In this document: positions 45,500-57,274 of the stretch, one piece after another
Position numbering within the stretch: the stretch's first letter is position 1
Layout: each line of letters opens with the position of its first letter
Assembly: GCA_026225945.1 (NCBI GenBank)
Contig: JAMJFZ010001089.1
Span: forward strand, 7,996,001 to 8,060,000
Origin: Cricetomys ansorgei
Taxonomy: Eukaryota; Chordata; Mammalia; Rodentia; Nesomyidae
Reading direction: 5' to 3'
DNA length: 64,000 bases
Made by a program: the position numbers and the translations under genes
Notes under the pieces: generated by a model
Database searches by the model: none
Seen by the model: the letters and a program-made list of their open reading frames with translations, nothing else
What the model was told of the DNA's origin: nothing

Positions 45500-47185
45500 C
45501 CCTCCGGCCTTTTGATAAAGGGCTCTCGGTGAGTCGTCAGTGGGTGAAGACGGAGCATAAACCTGCAACCCTCTCATCCCACACTAAGTGCTCATGTTTC
45601 CAACACAAGATTGGAAGCAATATTGAATCCATGTCAAAGCTCTGAGGACCAGGGAATGAGGAGTATGTGATGGCTGCTTCTTTTGAAAGGTGTGTGAAGC
45701 AAAGAAGATTAATCTCAGGCCAGGCAGCTTACTCTCTACTCAGCCAGACTAGCCCAGTACCAAGTGGTATGGGGAAGGTCTAAGAGCCTGGATGTGATAC
45801 CCCTTCTAAAAACATCTAGCTGGGAGTTTCATACTACCCATGGCCTGACTGGCTAGGCTCTGGTGTTTGTTTCCTTTTTCATTCATTCCTGTGACTGTTT
45901 CTATAGACCGAACAAGCGATCTCAGAGATACAAATCCTTTAAGGAGGAAAGAAGAAAATCTGAGGATCCTCCCTTCTTCCTTTCCTGTGTGATTTACTCT
46001 TCATTCTATAAACTAGTCACAAAATTCTAGTAAAACACCTTCAAAATTAATTATAGACAAAATGTCTATCTAAAGCCATAGGCTTAGAAGCATGTTTTTG
46101 ACTGACTCATAGGTATTTTTGTTTAATTTTGCTTGGAAAACGAAAATATCCTGTTCCAAAATAGAGGGGGACGTTCTAGTTAGTTAACACAGGAGGGATC
46201 TAGGAAGATGTAGGTTCCTCAAGTGAGGGTGAAAAGAAGTCCCTGGCTTTCCAAAGCCCCTCTGGAAGTTCCTGAGATTGCCGAGTCTATGTTCTTTTCT
46301 GCTAATGAAACAGCTTGTTGTCTCAAATCTGCATTTCTCTTTGGTTTGAGTGCAAGGTAGGAAAGCTTGACTCTGGGAATTCTGTTATCAAAAGCACGGT
46401 ATGTTGCAGGGAACAGGTTGGGGGCGGTGAAGCCCACAGGCCTCCTGTTTGTCTCATGTAGGCAAAGAAGATGCTCTCCTTGTTAGTTTGGGAGTGGTTC
46501 AACCCCCAGAAAATCCTGGTGATGCAGAAGAACTTTGTGAAGGCCACTTGTAACTCCAAAGGAAAATTCTAGAAACTGGAGGTACATGTGACCATTAAAG
46601 GTCAGATGGGTCTCCACATGGCATAATTCAAGTCCCTCCCCACCCCCACCCCCCGTCATTAGGTTCTGATGATGATATATCCACCCTCAATTCCAGGCTC
46701 TGTGATTTTTACAGTGCCCAGGTGAACTGGGTGAGAGGGACATCATTACATTTTTAACAAGATGAACATCATGAAATTTTCTGGCCAAAATGGACATCAG
46801 GGATTCTCTCAAGCCCCTCCCTACACAAAGCAAAACAGAATCTGCCTGGCCATCTCCAGAACCCTGGTTCCTAACAGGCTTCTGGGTTATTCCTATGAAG
46901 AACGAAGACTACCATGATAGGTCATTGTCATATGTTTTCTACATGATCACTGGCAAAGTTTAAGAATAAGCGTTGGATCTAGCGGAGAGTAGAAACACAC
47001 CAGGAGATTTTACAAGCTCCTCCATGACTGAAGACCTATGGTAGTTCAGTTGAATCATAATCCATAAGGGGCAATGCCACTAAGAGAATCTTTTTAATTG
47101 CTTCCAATGGGCAATCCGAGCTGAGATTTGAGGAGTGACCAGAGGGTCTTATCACATCCTGTAGCCATTTATTTTTATTTAGGGG
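45500..47185. other. Unique intronic sequence, no exon seen
   Basis: Includes a C-rich stretch at 46635-46655. No repeat recognised. Confidence 0.4.
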
Positions 47186-47187
47186 GA

Positions 47188-47229
47188 GGGTGAACTGCTG
47201 AGGATTGAACCCAGGGCAGGTACTTTACC

Positions 47230-47232
<3 letters not shown>
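47188..47232 (-). mobile_element. ID-type SINE fragment
   Basis: GCTGAGGATTGAACCCAGGG is the reverse of the ID B-box region. It runs into a (TA)n array. Confidence 0.65.

Positions 47233-47278
<46 letters not shown>
47233..47278. repeat. (TA)23 microsatellite
   Basis: Uninterrupted AT dinucleotides. Confidence 0.97.
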
Positions 47279-47279
<1 letters not shown>

Positions 47280-47371
47280 TTCTCCCTTGGCTACTTTTCC
47301 CTGGATATCATTCTTAGCCAAGTGTTAAAAACTATCATATATTATAAGTACTTCCTATCAGTGATGGAAAT

Positions 47372-47434
47372 AACAGCACAGGCCTTACAATGCTAGGCAG
47401 GCACTCTACCACTGAGCCACATGCTCAGTCCCCT
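47372..47434 (-). mobile_element. ID-type SINE fragment
   Basis: ATGCTAGGCAGGCACTCTAC, CACTGAGCCACATGCTCAGT are the reverse of an ID head. It may be the other end of the fragment at 47188, separated by the TA array and later sequence. Confidence 0.65.
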
Positions 47435-47605
47435 AAGGTCCGCTCTTTTAAATGAGTTCAAATAATCAAAAGTAGCAAATAGATGAGAAGAGAGAAGCGT
47501 GGATCAGGGTCTGCACTTCATATGTTCATTGCATGTGTTCATCCCCAATGGAACATTGGGAAACGGGATCTGCAGTGTTATGTGCATGTTGCACATTAGA
47601 AAATT

Positions 47606-47802
47606 TAAGATGGGGGCTGGGGAGGTAAGTCAGTTAGAAAGATACTGGCCACAGAAGCTAGAGGACACGTGTATGTGTGTGTGTGTACACAGGGTTCCCA
47701 TAATCTGAGTGCCAGGGAGGATCTCTGGGGGTTTGCTGTGCAGACAACCTCGCCTAACTACTGAGTTCCAGGGCTTAATGAGAGACTGAGTTTTAAAAAA
47801 AT
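47606..47802 (+). mobile_element. Composite rodent SINE, 5' part
   Basis: GGGGCTGGGGAGGTAAGTCA head, a GTGTACACAGGGTTCCCATA join, GAGTTCCAGGGCTTAATGAG and AGACTGAGTTTTAAAAAAAT. It is interrupted by the B1 that follows. Confidence 0.65.
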
Positions 47803-47977
47803 GCAAAGTAAGCCAGTGGGTGGTGGCACACGCCTTTAGTTCCAGCACTTGGAAGGCAAAGGGAGGCAGATCCCTGTGATTTTGAGGCCAGCTTGGTCTA
47901 CAGAGGGAATTCCAGGACATCCAGAACTACAACAGAGAAACGCTATCTCAAAAAACAAAAACAAAACAAAACAAAAA
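47803..47977 (+). mobile_element. B1 SINE inserted in the composite SINE
   Basis: GCCAGTGGGTGGTGGCACAC, GCCTTTAGTTCCAGCACTTG, TGAGGCCAGCTTGGTCTACA and a (CAAAA)n tail. Confidence 0.9.
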
Positions 47978-48085
47978 AGTCAATGTAAATGGTGGCTAAA
48001 AAACAGCTACCAAGTTTGACAATGACACCCTCAATTACATGAGCATATATGTGAACACACACAAGCACACACATGCACACACAAT
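47978..48085 (+). mobile_element. Composite rodent SINE, 3' tail
   Basis: Continues after the B1 with AATGACACCCTCAATTACAT and a CACACA/CATG-rich tail. Confidence 0.55.
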
Positions 48086-48267
48086 TTAAGTCTGGAAAGT
48101 TGAAGATTCTTGAAGCAGGCCATCCATTTGGATATCCGTGAAGCTAGGGTCTGATTTAAATATGCATTCCTCCAAAGTCCGAGCTATTTTAAATAGCTCA
48201 ATGTTCCTTCCTGGAAAAAGGTACTTTTTCAGGGGGCCAGGTTGGTAACCGAGGAGGCGAATGAAGG

Positions 48268-48402
48268 CAGTGCTGATGGCCATATCACACTTCCCAAGAT
48301 GGGGAAGCTGAGTGACTTCATCACACGCCCCAAGCCACGGGGCTTCTGAACCCGATCTCCTCTTACCTCACTTATGTTCTTTCCACTATGCTAGAGCTGC
48401 TT
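48268..48402 (+). mobile_element. MIR SINE, 3' half
   Basis: AAGATGGGGAAGCTGAGTGA, CACACGCCCCAAGCCACGGG and GTTCTTTCCACTATGCTAGA match MIR ('gatggggaaactgaggc', 'tctttccactatgctatgctg'). Confidence 0.75.
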
Positions 48403-48409
48403 TTTTTTT

Positions 48410-49646
48410 TTTTTTCCCTACTTGAAAAGTTGACTAAAGCCACAAGGTAATCACATTTATGGCTCCTGAGGACAACGCCCCCCTCCCCCTTTTTATCGAT
48501 TTATGTAACTCACGGCATTTGAAGCCATTGGTACTCATCATAAAATACCTCTTCTCTCTGCTGCATTGTCTTGTTCAACAAAGGCAAATGCCAGTTTTGA
48601 CAGCTGATGAATGCCACCGTGAGCTTCTCAGAGCCTCTTCAAGTTGTTTCAGGAACAGAGGAGAATTCACTGAAACCCCTCTGTCAACCCTTTCCCCTTA
48701 GCGCCTCTCCCCACTCCCCGCATGCATCTCCACCATTTGTGATGTGCTCCCCTCCCCCATGAAATCCATCAGAAACCTTGGCTTCTGAGCGCTTTCAGTT
48801 GAATGTACTCCAACTATCCTAACCTTTACCCCTCTGGGATTTCTTAGCGTGGTCCCAAGAGACAATGACATTTGCTATCACTTAATTAGTCGTAAGTCAT
48901 TAGCAATGGTTAATTAACAATAGCATTCTGTCCTTTCCTGTGCTTAAAGTACAAGACCTAGCTCCAACATCACCTATCAGTGAGTTTTGCCTGATGTTTC
49001 CAGATGTTTCTCCCCACGCCTACATTATACCCTCTATCGCATATTATACCCCTCCAAGCCCTCGGCATAGCAACTCAGGAAAGTGGCATCCGCGCTAAGC
49101 CTCACGTTCTTCATAGAAATGGTTAGCTGGCTCCAAGTTGAACGAAGGTAGAAGGGTTAACTGGGGCCTGTAGAGTGTGTTTGTGTTTCTGTTAGTTACT
49201 AATACCACTGTTTGTCACTTAAACGCCTTCCATCCACCTCAAGTGGAATGATCTCTTTAAATACCATCTCCTTGGTGGGCAGCATTGTCCTTGGATAAGA
49301 GAGCATCGCACTCTATTAAATGCTCCTGCTGACCTGGTGGAACAAGAATCCTTCAGTCTGCACTTTCGAGGAGAAACCTGAGATTCAGAGAAAAGACTTA
49401 AGGCTTTGAGATACAGAAAACACTGTCCCCCAATCCCACTAAAGTCTTAAAATGGTTACCTAAAATAGAAACCACCTAAGACTGAAGGGAGGGGTACAAA
49501 AAAGAGTGATTGAGAGAATTAAGATGTGGGAAATGAAAGAAAGCCTACACTCAGATGTATCTGTTATAAAACAAAAGAAACCCTTTAAAAAATCCAAAGG
49601 GAAAAAAGGAACATGTTACAGGAAAAGTTTAGATATATTATTAAAC
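48410..49646. other. Unique intronic sequence, no exon seen
   Basis: No repeat recognised apart from short homopolymers. Confidence 0.4.
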
Positions 49647-49659
49647 AAGTATAGACCTT

Positions 49660-49818
49660 GAGCCTGACAGTGGTGGCACACCTTTAATCCCAGCACTCGG
49701 GAGGCAGAGGCAGGCAGATCCCCTGTGAGTTCGAGGCCAGCCTGGTCTACAGGGTGAGTTCCAGGACAGCCAGGGTTACAACAAGAGACCCTGTCTTGAA
49801 AAACAAACAAGAAAATAG
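49660..49818 (+). mobile_element. Full-length B1 SINE with target-site duplication
   Basis: Best preserved B1 in the window: CTTTAATCCCAGCACTCGGG, GAGGCAGAGGCAGGCAGATC, GAGTTCGAGGCCAGCCTGGT, CAGGACAGCCAGGGTTACAA. AAGTATAGACCTT (49647-49659) and AAGTATAGACTT (49819-49830) flank it. Confidence 0.95.
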
Positions 49819-50558
49819 AAGTATAGACTTTGAAACTTGATTTCCAGAGGCAATGAAGATTTTAATGGATAACTGTCAATACTGACTGCTTTTCTTCTGT
49901 CTGAAAGTAGTTATGAAAGATGAACTCTTGCTTTCCCTGTGATGAACTTATCTGAGACCAATTCAAAGGATGCTCTGAATGTGTTCAGAAATCAAGCTCT
50001 GAGCTGTCCCTAACTGGAATCCAGTTCTCTTCCTCCTTTAAAACTCTACTGCCCAGTCCAGACCTTACACATTTTGGCCAATTGACCCTAAGTGCATCCA
50101 TCACTTACACTGCTGTTTCCAAACAGATAGAGCGGAGGAGCCATAGAGACCCATCAGAAGCACTTATTAGAAACACACTCTGAGAACAGTTCACGAGGTG
50201 CCTGCCATGTATTTAAAGTCTTGCTTATTCAGCTAGTAGCACGTTGTGCTCTTTCTCCATCTCTCTCTCCTGAGAACTCAGGTATGGTTCATTCCAGAAC
50301 TGGAGGTCTTGTTTTTTCCAGGAAGACTTAGGTATAAACAGTTACCACAAGTCAATCCAATGCCTATTTAAGAGATGGCTGCCAAGTGGATTATAACCAT
50401 CTACATGTCCACACTAACACCTTCCCATCTGCCCCTTAGAGTCCTGCTAGCACCGGCACAGCAATACCAGCCCTGTCTCCTGTCCCCCCTCAAAGTGATT
50501 CCTTCCTGTGTTTTACTTGGTTCATTATCCGGGTGACTTACATGCTAACTTCTAGTAC

Positions 50559-50757
50559 CAGCAGTTCTCAACCTTTGGCTCTCGACCCCTTTGGGAGTAG
50601 ACTGACTCTTTCTAAAACCATCCTGCATATCAGATATTTCTATTACTATTCCTAACAGTTATGAAGTAGCAATGAAAATAATTTTGTGGTTGGGGGTCAC
50701 CACAACATGAGGAACTGTGTTAAAGGGTCTCAACATTAGAAGGGTTGAGAACCACTG
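50559..50757 (+). mobile_element. hAT-Charlie MITE (URR1-like)
   Basis: Terminal inverted repeats CAGCAGTTCTCAACC and GGTTGAGAACCACTG. The interior has CATATCAGATATTTCTATTA, TTATGAAGTAGCAATGAAAA and GGTTGGGGGTCACCACAACA. Flanks TTCTAGTA and CTCTAGCC fit the nTCTAGnn target preference of Charlie elements. Confidence 0.88.
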
Positions 50758-50769
50758 CTCTAGCCCGTG

Positions 50770-52738
50770 TCTCAGAGAAGGTTTTCATCTGAAAACTTTA
50801 CAAAATCCTTTCTAGTCTTGCTTTTGTGGTGCTCAACAAATTCCTGTCCTGTGGTGATGGGGCGCTGGAGGGGTGGGGTGGGGGTTGTTCTTTGTAACTC
50901 TAGCAAGGAAGGTGCATGCTGTGCCTCCCTCATAGATGACAAAGCAAATACCAAGCCTGCCCTCCTGGCCTCCCACGTTCCATTTTAGACCTCTAATTGC
51001 TCACACTCAGAATCTCCCAACCTGTGTTTAATACAGAGAACATTGTGTGTGAGGGAGAGGATGAAAGTAGAGAAAGAGGGAAAATGTCATAGTGGTAGCC
51101 AGCCTTCCAGTCCCACAGACCAGAGGGTCATGCAGGCCAGCCATGGCTCTGAGCTAGTCTTTGGAACAGAACAACCCTGCTCACAAAGGAGCTCTTGTGG
51201 AAGTCCTTGATATTTGGGGTACCTTGCTCTTAGTAACCATCTATTTAACACATATTGGGGTTCAGGTTTAGCAGAGGATGAGAGGAGGAGAGAACCAGAA
51301 AGGATGAGACACAGAGAGGAAGAAAATGACACGAGCATACAAGGAAACTCTTCCAATCAATTAATAACTCCCACTCTCACATCCGGCATATGAACGAGTG
51401 GATTAAAATGCAACCCACACTCAGCTAGCATCAGCCATGACCCAATTAGCATAAACAATTCACAGGTGCTGGGGGATGGATTCTCATTCCTCATTTGTTC
51501 AAACAAATCTGTTTTACTCAAAAAAAAAAAATTTTTTTTTAAATGAGTGCAAGAAAGAAAATTTCCAGTGTCACCCTCTGTGCCTGTATAACAGAGCCAA
51601 GGATGGGGAGCCCAGCATACCAAAGCTAGCTCATAGTCAGTACCACGCTCGATGTGTTCAATAATCTCCGCATGAACCAGACACTAACACTACCGACACA
51701 CAGACACTAACAAAACTCCCGAATGGACATTGATATGTTAAACCAGAACTTTGAAGTGCTGGGTCTGAATAGAGAGGTAATCTTCAAGATCCATTTGTTT
51801 CTCAATCAGGAGAGCAAACCTAGGATAATATCCAAGGCTTTGGCAAAAGAAAAACTATGCATAGAGCCAACTAACTCTATGTTTAAGTCTATGTAACTAC
51901 TCAGTTTTCATATGTACTGTCTGTCCCTCTTGTACTCATTGGAATGATACAGTTACAGTGAAGGCACATAAAATCCATGATAGGAATCCAGGAGTCCCCC
52001 ACCTTGATTACAGGCTATCGCTCTGCTTTAGAATTTCACCATTACCCTTCCAAGGTCCTGAGTTCAAACAGCAACTTCTACTTGGTGGCTTGTGTAGCTG
52101 GACCAAGAATTTAATCTCTTTTGCTTTCTTTCTGCATCTCCAGTGCAAATGATAATCAAGAGTTCTTACCAAAGGGCAATTTTGAGGATGAATTGAAACA
52201 AAATAGTACTTCACAGACTGTGACACAACACACGCTTTTCTCTCTCATGATGGCAGTGTATTTTGTTCTATTGTGTTTTAGGAGATTTTAAATAAAAAAA
52301 TATTTCATTGGAACAGAATACTATACGCCCAGCACTGCATTTGTATGGACTATGGATGAGGACAAGCAATACAAGGAAATAAGTAGAGCAATAGAAAATG
52401 AATTAAGATCCATTTACAGAAAAACATTGACTAATAGCACAGATGGCATCTAGCGCCCCCAAGAGGCATGAAAGGGATATAGGAAGACAAAGTTTCTAAG
52501 CAGGGAACAATTGTAGAACATTAAGCAAAATATTAAGTACCTAATATCCACATAATGAATGGTTGCTCTTATGTTAACACGTCTTTAATTTTGTCATACC
52601 TCAAAAGAAAGTAGCAGGGCTTCATCTCCCCAGGAGAGATCCCCACCCCATCCCATGTCTTCTGGAATATTGTTTATTCCCTGTCCAAATTTCTAAGCAT
52701 TTTGGATATGTGAGACAGTTTTAAAATATAAAAACAGT
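50770..52738. other. Unique intronic sequence, no exon seen
   Basis: Contains an A12T9 run at 51521-51541. Nothing coding recognised. Confidence 0.4.
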
Positions 52739-52741
52739 CGC

Positions 52742-52955
52742 GAGAGTACTGGAACCATACCTCAGTGGTTAAGGGCACTTACCGCTGTTACAGAGGACCT
52801 GCATTCAGTTCCCAAAACCCACACAGTGGCTCACAACTCAGACAGCCTCCTCTGATTTCTGTGGGCACCAGGCATGCACACAGGGCACTTACATACACAT
52901 GCAGGAGGTACACCTATACATATAAAAAATAAAAATCAGTGAATCTTTAAAAAAA
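52742..52955 (+). mobile_element. B2-type SINE
   Basis: CTCAGTGGTTAAGGGCACTT, CAGAGGACCTGCATTCAGTT, GGCTCACAACTCAGACAGCC and an AATAAAAATC tail. Confidence 0.88.
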
Positions 52956-52959
52956 CACA

Positions 52960-54485
52960 AAAATAAATAAAAAATATAGAATTGATGTTGAAACAAAATT
53001 ACTAACAGATTCCAAAAGACTCCTCTTTACAGTTCTACTGTTAGTTGGGTTACTATTAGCCACCTTATGCATTTCTTGGGACTTTATAGCCAAGACGAGC
53101 TCATCAGAGATGCCAGTGTGTTTCCAAGTATTCAAAAGGAGATGACATATAACTTTCGTTTCAGTTAGATTTAATGAGAACAATGAAGCGTCTTCTGGAC
53201 AGCATGGAGTGCCATGTGATAAGGCACAGTCACCTGAGGAAGGCGATCGGTTAGAATCCTGTGTTTGCTACAAGGGGCAAACACAGAGAGGTCACAGTGC
53301 AAAGTTGCAGAATGTATCCATCAGTAGGCAGAAGCCAAAGTGCTCAAGGTTTTGTTTGATGAGCTAAGGAACTCCAGAACAGATGTTGACTCCACTAAAG
53401 AATACAGTATGGTGGGAAATCTGTGCTCAAAGGTGCTGTTCTGAAGGTCACAGATATGAGGACCGATGAGGGAGAAAGATTAAAGTCAGGAGAACCACTG
53501 GCTACCACAGTGATGCAAACCTAGTCAGACAGGAAACAAGCTGGGTGAATTCAGAAGAGGCAATCAACTGGAGTCATTAAGAAGATATTACTACATGTAT
53601 GAAAGACATCTGGACACAGAGGGAGTAGTGTGTGAAAGTATTTGTTGGGAGAATGATTATGAGAATCAAGATGAGGGAAATTAGAATGTACTGAATTTTA
53701 AAGAGAGCGTTGGATCTAGTAATACATGTAATCACCAATATGAAATACGTTCCGTGGACCCAAATCTCAGTATAGAGTCCTCTGAACAATCCAAAACACT
53801 CAGTGTGGCACACTAATTCTTGAAAATTATTTACTGAGATCTTTTACACGTGTTTCTGAGTTCTATTTCTTCTGGACCTTAATCTTTCCTTTCAGGTTAT
53901 TTAGAGGACTGGGAGATTGTCAGGAAACACTATTATTATAGCGTGTACTACACACACGACATTTTCTCTGTAGCACTAATACTGAAAATGAATCGCCCAT
54001 TTAAAATACTTATATGAAGCGTGTGTTTGCAGTTGCCGAGACGATTTCAAATTCTGGATTGGATCTTCACCAGAAGCTGTGTTCTGAGTTAGTACTGAGA
54101 AGATCATCAAAGAAACAAGTTCCCCTCCCCCCCCCAAAAAATATATCAAAACAACTCATTGACTGTGTAGAAGAACTACAGCTTGTCACAGGACACTGCA
54201 GAGGAAAAAGAAGAGGTTTGGCTTCAGCTGGTTAAAAATAGACCTTACTTCTCTTTTAGACCAATGTGGCAAGATCTTCTGCTTAGCTAGTTAAACACGG
54301 TTCAGTGACTGGTCAGAGAAGATGGTACCTGCCTTAGCACAATCTTATCTTTGTCTTCTAAAGCCAGACCATACTGCAAACACCCTACAAGGCTGACTTC
54401 CACATCGAACCCATGACCCGAGTTCACTCAGCAGCCTGGATATGAACACTCAGGTTGCAAAGGGAAGTGAAGGTGGGAAGAGGTC
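52960..54485. other. Unique intronic sequence, no exon seen
   Basis: No repeat recognised. Confidence 0.4.
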
Positions 54486-54489
54486 TTAC

Positions 54490-54645
54490 TATGTATTGGG
54501 GCCCTCACTGTCTCATTTGAGCCCCAAAAGGGACATTTGTGGCGTATATTCTATTATCCTCATTTTACAGATGTTCCAATGATCAAGTAACTCTTCAAGG
54601 CCCCATAGCTACACAAATGAAGGCATAATTAAAATCTCGAGATAT
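54490..54645 (+). mobile_element. MIR SINE
   Basis: CACTGTCTCATTTGAGCCCC, TATTCTATTATCCTCATTTTACAGAT in two parts, and CAAGGCCCCATAGCTACACA follow MIR order. Confidence 0.8.
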
Positions 54646-55594
54646 CTGACCCTCCCTACCACATCTTCTAATGTTCTATGGCTGAACAAATTCACCAGCA
54701 CTGACACTGTGAGCAAATAGACTTTAGGGTGTTCACGTAGTTCATGTTCTAAGGCAGAAGGTCTCAAGTGTGATGAGAAGGAGGCGCTACGGCCATCTTA
54801 TGTAGTTATATTGTAGGGGAAGCTCCTTAAAGGGACGTTTAATATTGAGAAATTATCACAGTGGGGGGAGAGACCTCTACACTTAGTTTGTATTAGACAG
54901 TATATGATTTGCCTAGTAGGCAACCTTCCTAGGTCCCCACGGGAATTTCTTACAACACCCATAACTAATTGTTTCTCCTACCAATACAGTGCGTGATAGC
55001 TGCTGAATTTAGAAAATACAGACCATAAAACCAAGCTAACTTAAGCCTTCCCATCACTTAAAATAGATGCTCCTACAACCCATCACACACATGAACGCAC
55101 CCTTGTGTGTGTGTTTGATATGACTCAAGATCCATAGATTATTTTTAACTTCCCTAATTTAATTTAAAAATTAATAAGAATTCAATTTAAACTAGGGACT
55201 GTTGATTTTCACAAGGGATTGATAATCAGACACAATTTGAAGGAGGGGAGAGAGGTCCCCTGAGCTTTGGTTCTGCCCCAAACGTAACTTTGCCAGCTGG
55301 ACTGCATCCCTGAATCAGTTCTGTTATTTACTAGACAGAGTGTCTGACTAATACCCTGTGATCTGATTACCATCGGCAGCCCATCTGTAGACACAACAAA
55401 ATGCAAATAAAAGATCCACCTAATCTGACCTGGGCAGGTCTTCCCTCCGACTCACCTGCTAAGGAAAAGGCTGTGGTCCTCTACGTCCCAACAACAGTGT
55501 GCCCTTCTTCTTGTTGAAGACACACCAGCAGCTACCTAGGTCTTTCTCATGTTTTACTCAGCAGTGTAATTATGGCAATGATAGACCATTAGAG

Positions 55595-55665
55595 CCTGAA
55601 GTTGCTACATTCAGCTGGCTCATTTTACAGCTGATAAAACTAAGCCTTGGGGAAGAAAGGAAAAG
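55595..55665 (+). mobile_element. MIR core fragment
   Basis: CTCATTTTACAGCTGATAAA and ACTAAGCCTTGGGGAAGAAA match the MIR 'cattttacagatgaggaaactgaggc' core. Confidence 0.55.
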
Positions 55666-55989
55666 CAAGCATTGCTTATTAGCGCCCAACATATATCAGA
55701 AGTTATGCACGAATGTTTCCCTCAAAACTGCAAGCTTGCCACTGGTTAGATATCATCGCCCCAATTCATATGAAATTAAAGCTTAGAAGGAAAATATATA
55801 TCTAATACAAACTATAAAGGGGAGAAGCCAGGATTCAAGTGTAAATCTTCCTAGCTTTGTATTTTCTACATTTCTAAGGACTACATGGTGGGGGTTGGGG
55901 AGCACTGGGAACTTAACTAGAGAACATGGCTGGGGTGTGGTAGAGGAGTTAGACAAAACCCAGGCTCCCAGTGCCTAGCCTGATTGTCC

Positions 55990-56407
55990 AAGTAAGGTTC
56001 TTGTGAAAAACACCATGACCAAAAGCAAGTTGAGGAGAGAAGGGTCTATATTTGATCTTACAGCTCACAGTCTCCATCATGAAAAGAAGTCAGGACAGGA
56101 ACTCAAGGCAGGAACTAAGGCAGAGGCCATGGAAGGACGTTGCCCGATGGCTCACTTTCCAGGGCTTGCTAGGCTTGATTTTTAATGCAGCCTAGGATCA
56201 CCTGCCCAGGGGTGGCTCCGCCCACAGTGGGCTGGACCCTCCAGTATCAGGCAGTCATTAATCAAAAAACTGCCTCCAGGCTTGCCAGCAGGCCAATCCA
56301 ATAAAGGCATTTTCTCAACCATGATTCCTCTTCTCAGATGACCCTAACTTGTGTCAAATTGACAAAAAACAAACAACAACAACAACAACAAAAAGCTAAT
56401 CAGCACA
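55990..56407 (-). mobile_element. Rodent ERVL/MaLR-type LTR, same family as 3171-3598
   Basis: ACACCATGACCAAAAGCAAG, AGTCAGGACAGGAACTCAAG, GGTGGCTCCGCCCACAGTGG and TTGTGTCAAATTGACAAAAA in the same order as the copy at 3171. A (CAA)n grew at 56373-56397. Confidence 0.75.
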
Positions 56408-56869
56408 CTGATGGCCTTGGAAAGTGGCTCAAATAACTCTAACAGCCCTTACTCTGAGGTGACTTCCAAATAAACAAGGCCGGCAGTTTGCCATGTGAGG
56501 CTGTCACCAAATGTATGTCAGCTTTCTGCACAGTGAACATAAATCAGGGGTATTAAAACCTTAAGACTTTAAATTGTGTCATTAATTACCATCGGTATTT
56601 AAAATCAGCCATGTAGAAAAGACAAAATTAAAATAATAAGGCTTGCCATTGTTACCTGTACTATTGAGTGAGACCGGAAAGTGACTTATAAACTTGAACC
56701 AGGCATGATCAACATTTAAATAATAGAAGCTGCCTGGGTTTCTGTCCGATGCGATTCAACAAGCAAAGCCTGAAACACATTTCCTTTCTGTATGTAGCAT
56801 ACTTTAGCATCCAGCCCCCAGCCACTCTGCACAGTGTCTACTTTAAGAAACTGGGCGGAAAGGAAGCAG

Positions 56870-57020
56870 TGAACATTTGTTGTCCGCCCACCATTTGTCA
56901 GGCTCTGTGTTAGGTGTTTTACATCCATTACATAATGTTTTATCCTCTCAAGGCCCAGTGGAAGAGCTCATTTTATTTCTCATTTGCATGTAAGGGAACC
57001 AAAGATTGGGGAGCTATTTT
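56870..57020 (+). mobile_element. MIR SINE
   Basis: ACCATTTGTCAGGCTCTGTG, TTAGGTGTTTTACATCCATT and GAGCTCATTTTATTTCTCAT follow MIR order. Confidence 0.8.
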
Positions 57021-57149
57021 TTTTTTTTAAGTAAGTCTGATAGATAATAAGCTTTGAAATTGTGCCAAGGTTTAATTTCACAGCAATAGCCTTGCTTTAT
57101 TCTGGTAAGTAATAATAGTTTCCATACAACCAAGGTTTATCAAGAATGT

Positions 57150-57270
57150 CCTCTTTGCCAAAGATTTTTAATACAGATTATGTGTTTGAATCCTCTGAGA
57201 GACTACCAGGGGTGGGTGCTATGTTGGTCTCACAGATTCACAGAGATACTAATTCATGTGAAATCATGAA
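57150..57270 (+). mobile_element. MIR-like fragment
   Basis: CTTTGCCAAAGATTTTTAAT, GTGTTTGAATCCTCTGAGAG and GGGGTGGGTGCTATGTTGGT resemble MIR 'aatcctcacaac...gaggtaggtgctat'. Confidence 0.45.
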
Positions 57271-57274
57271 GCCG

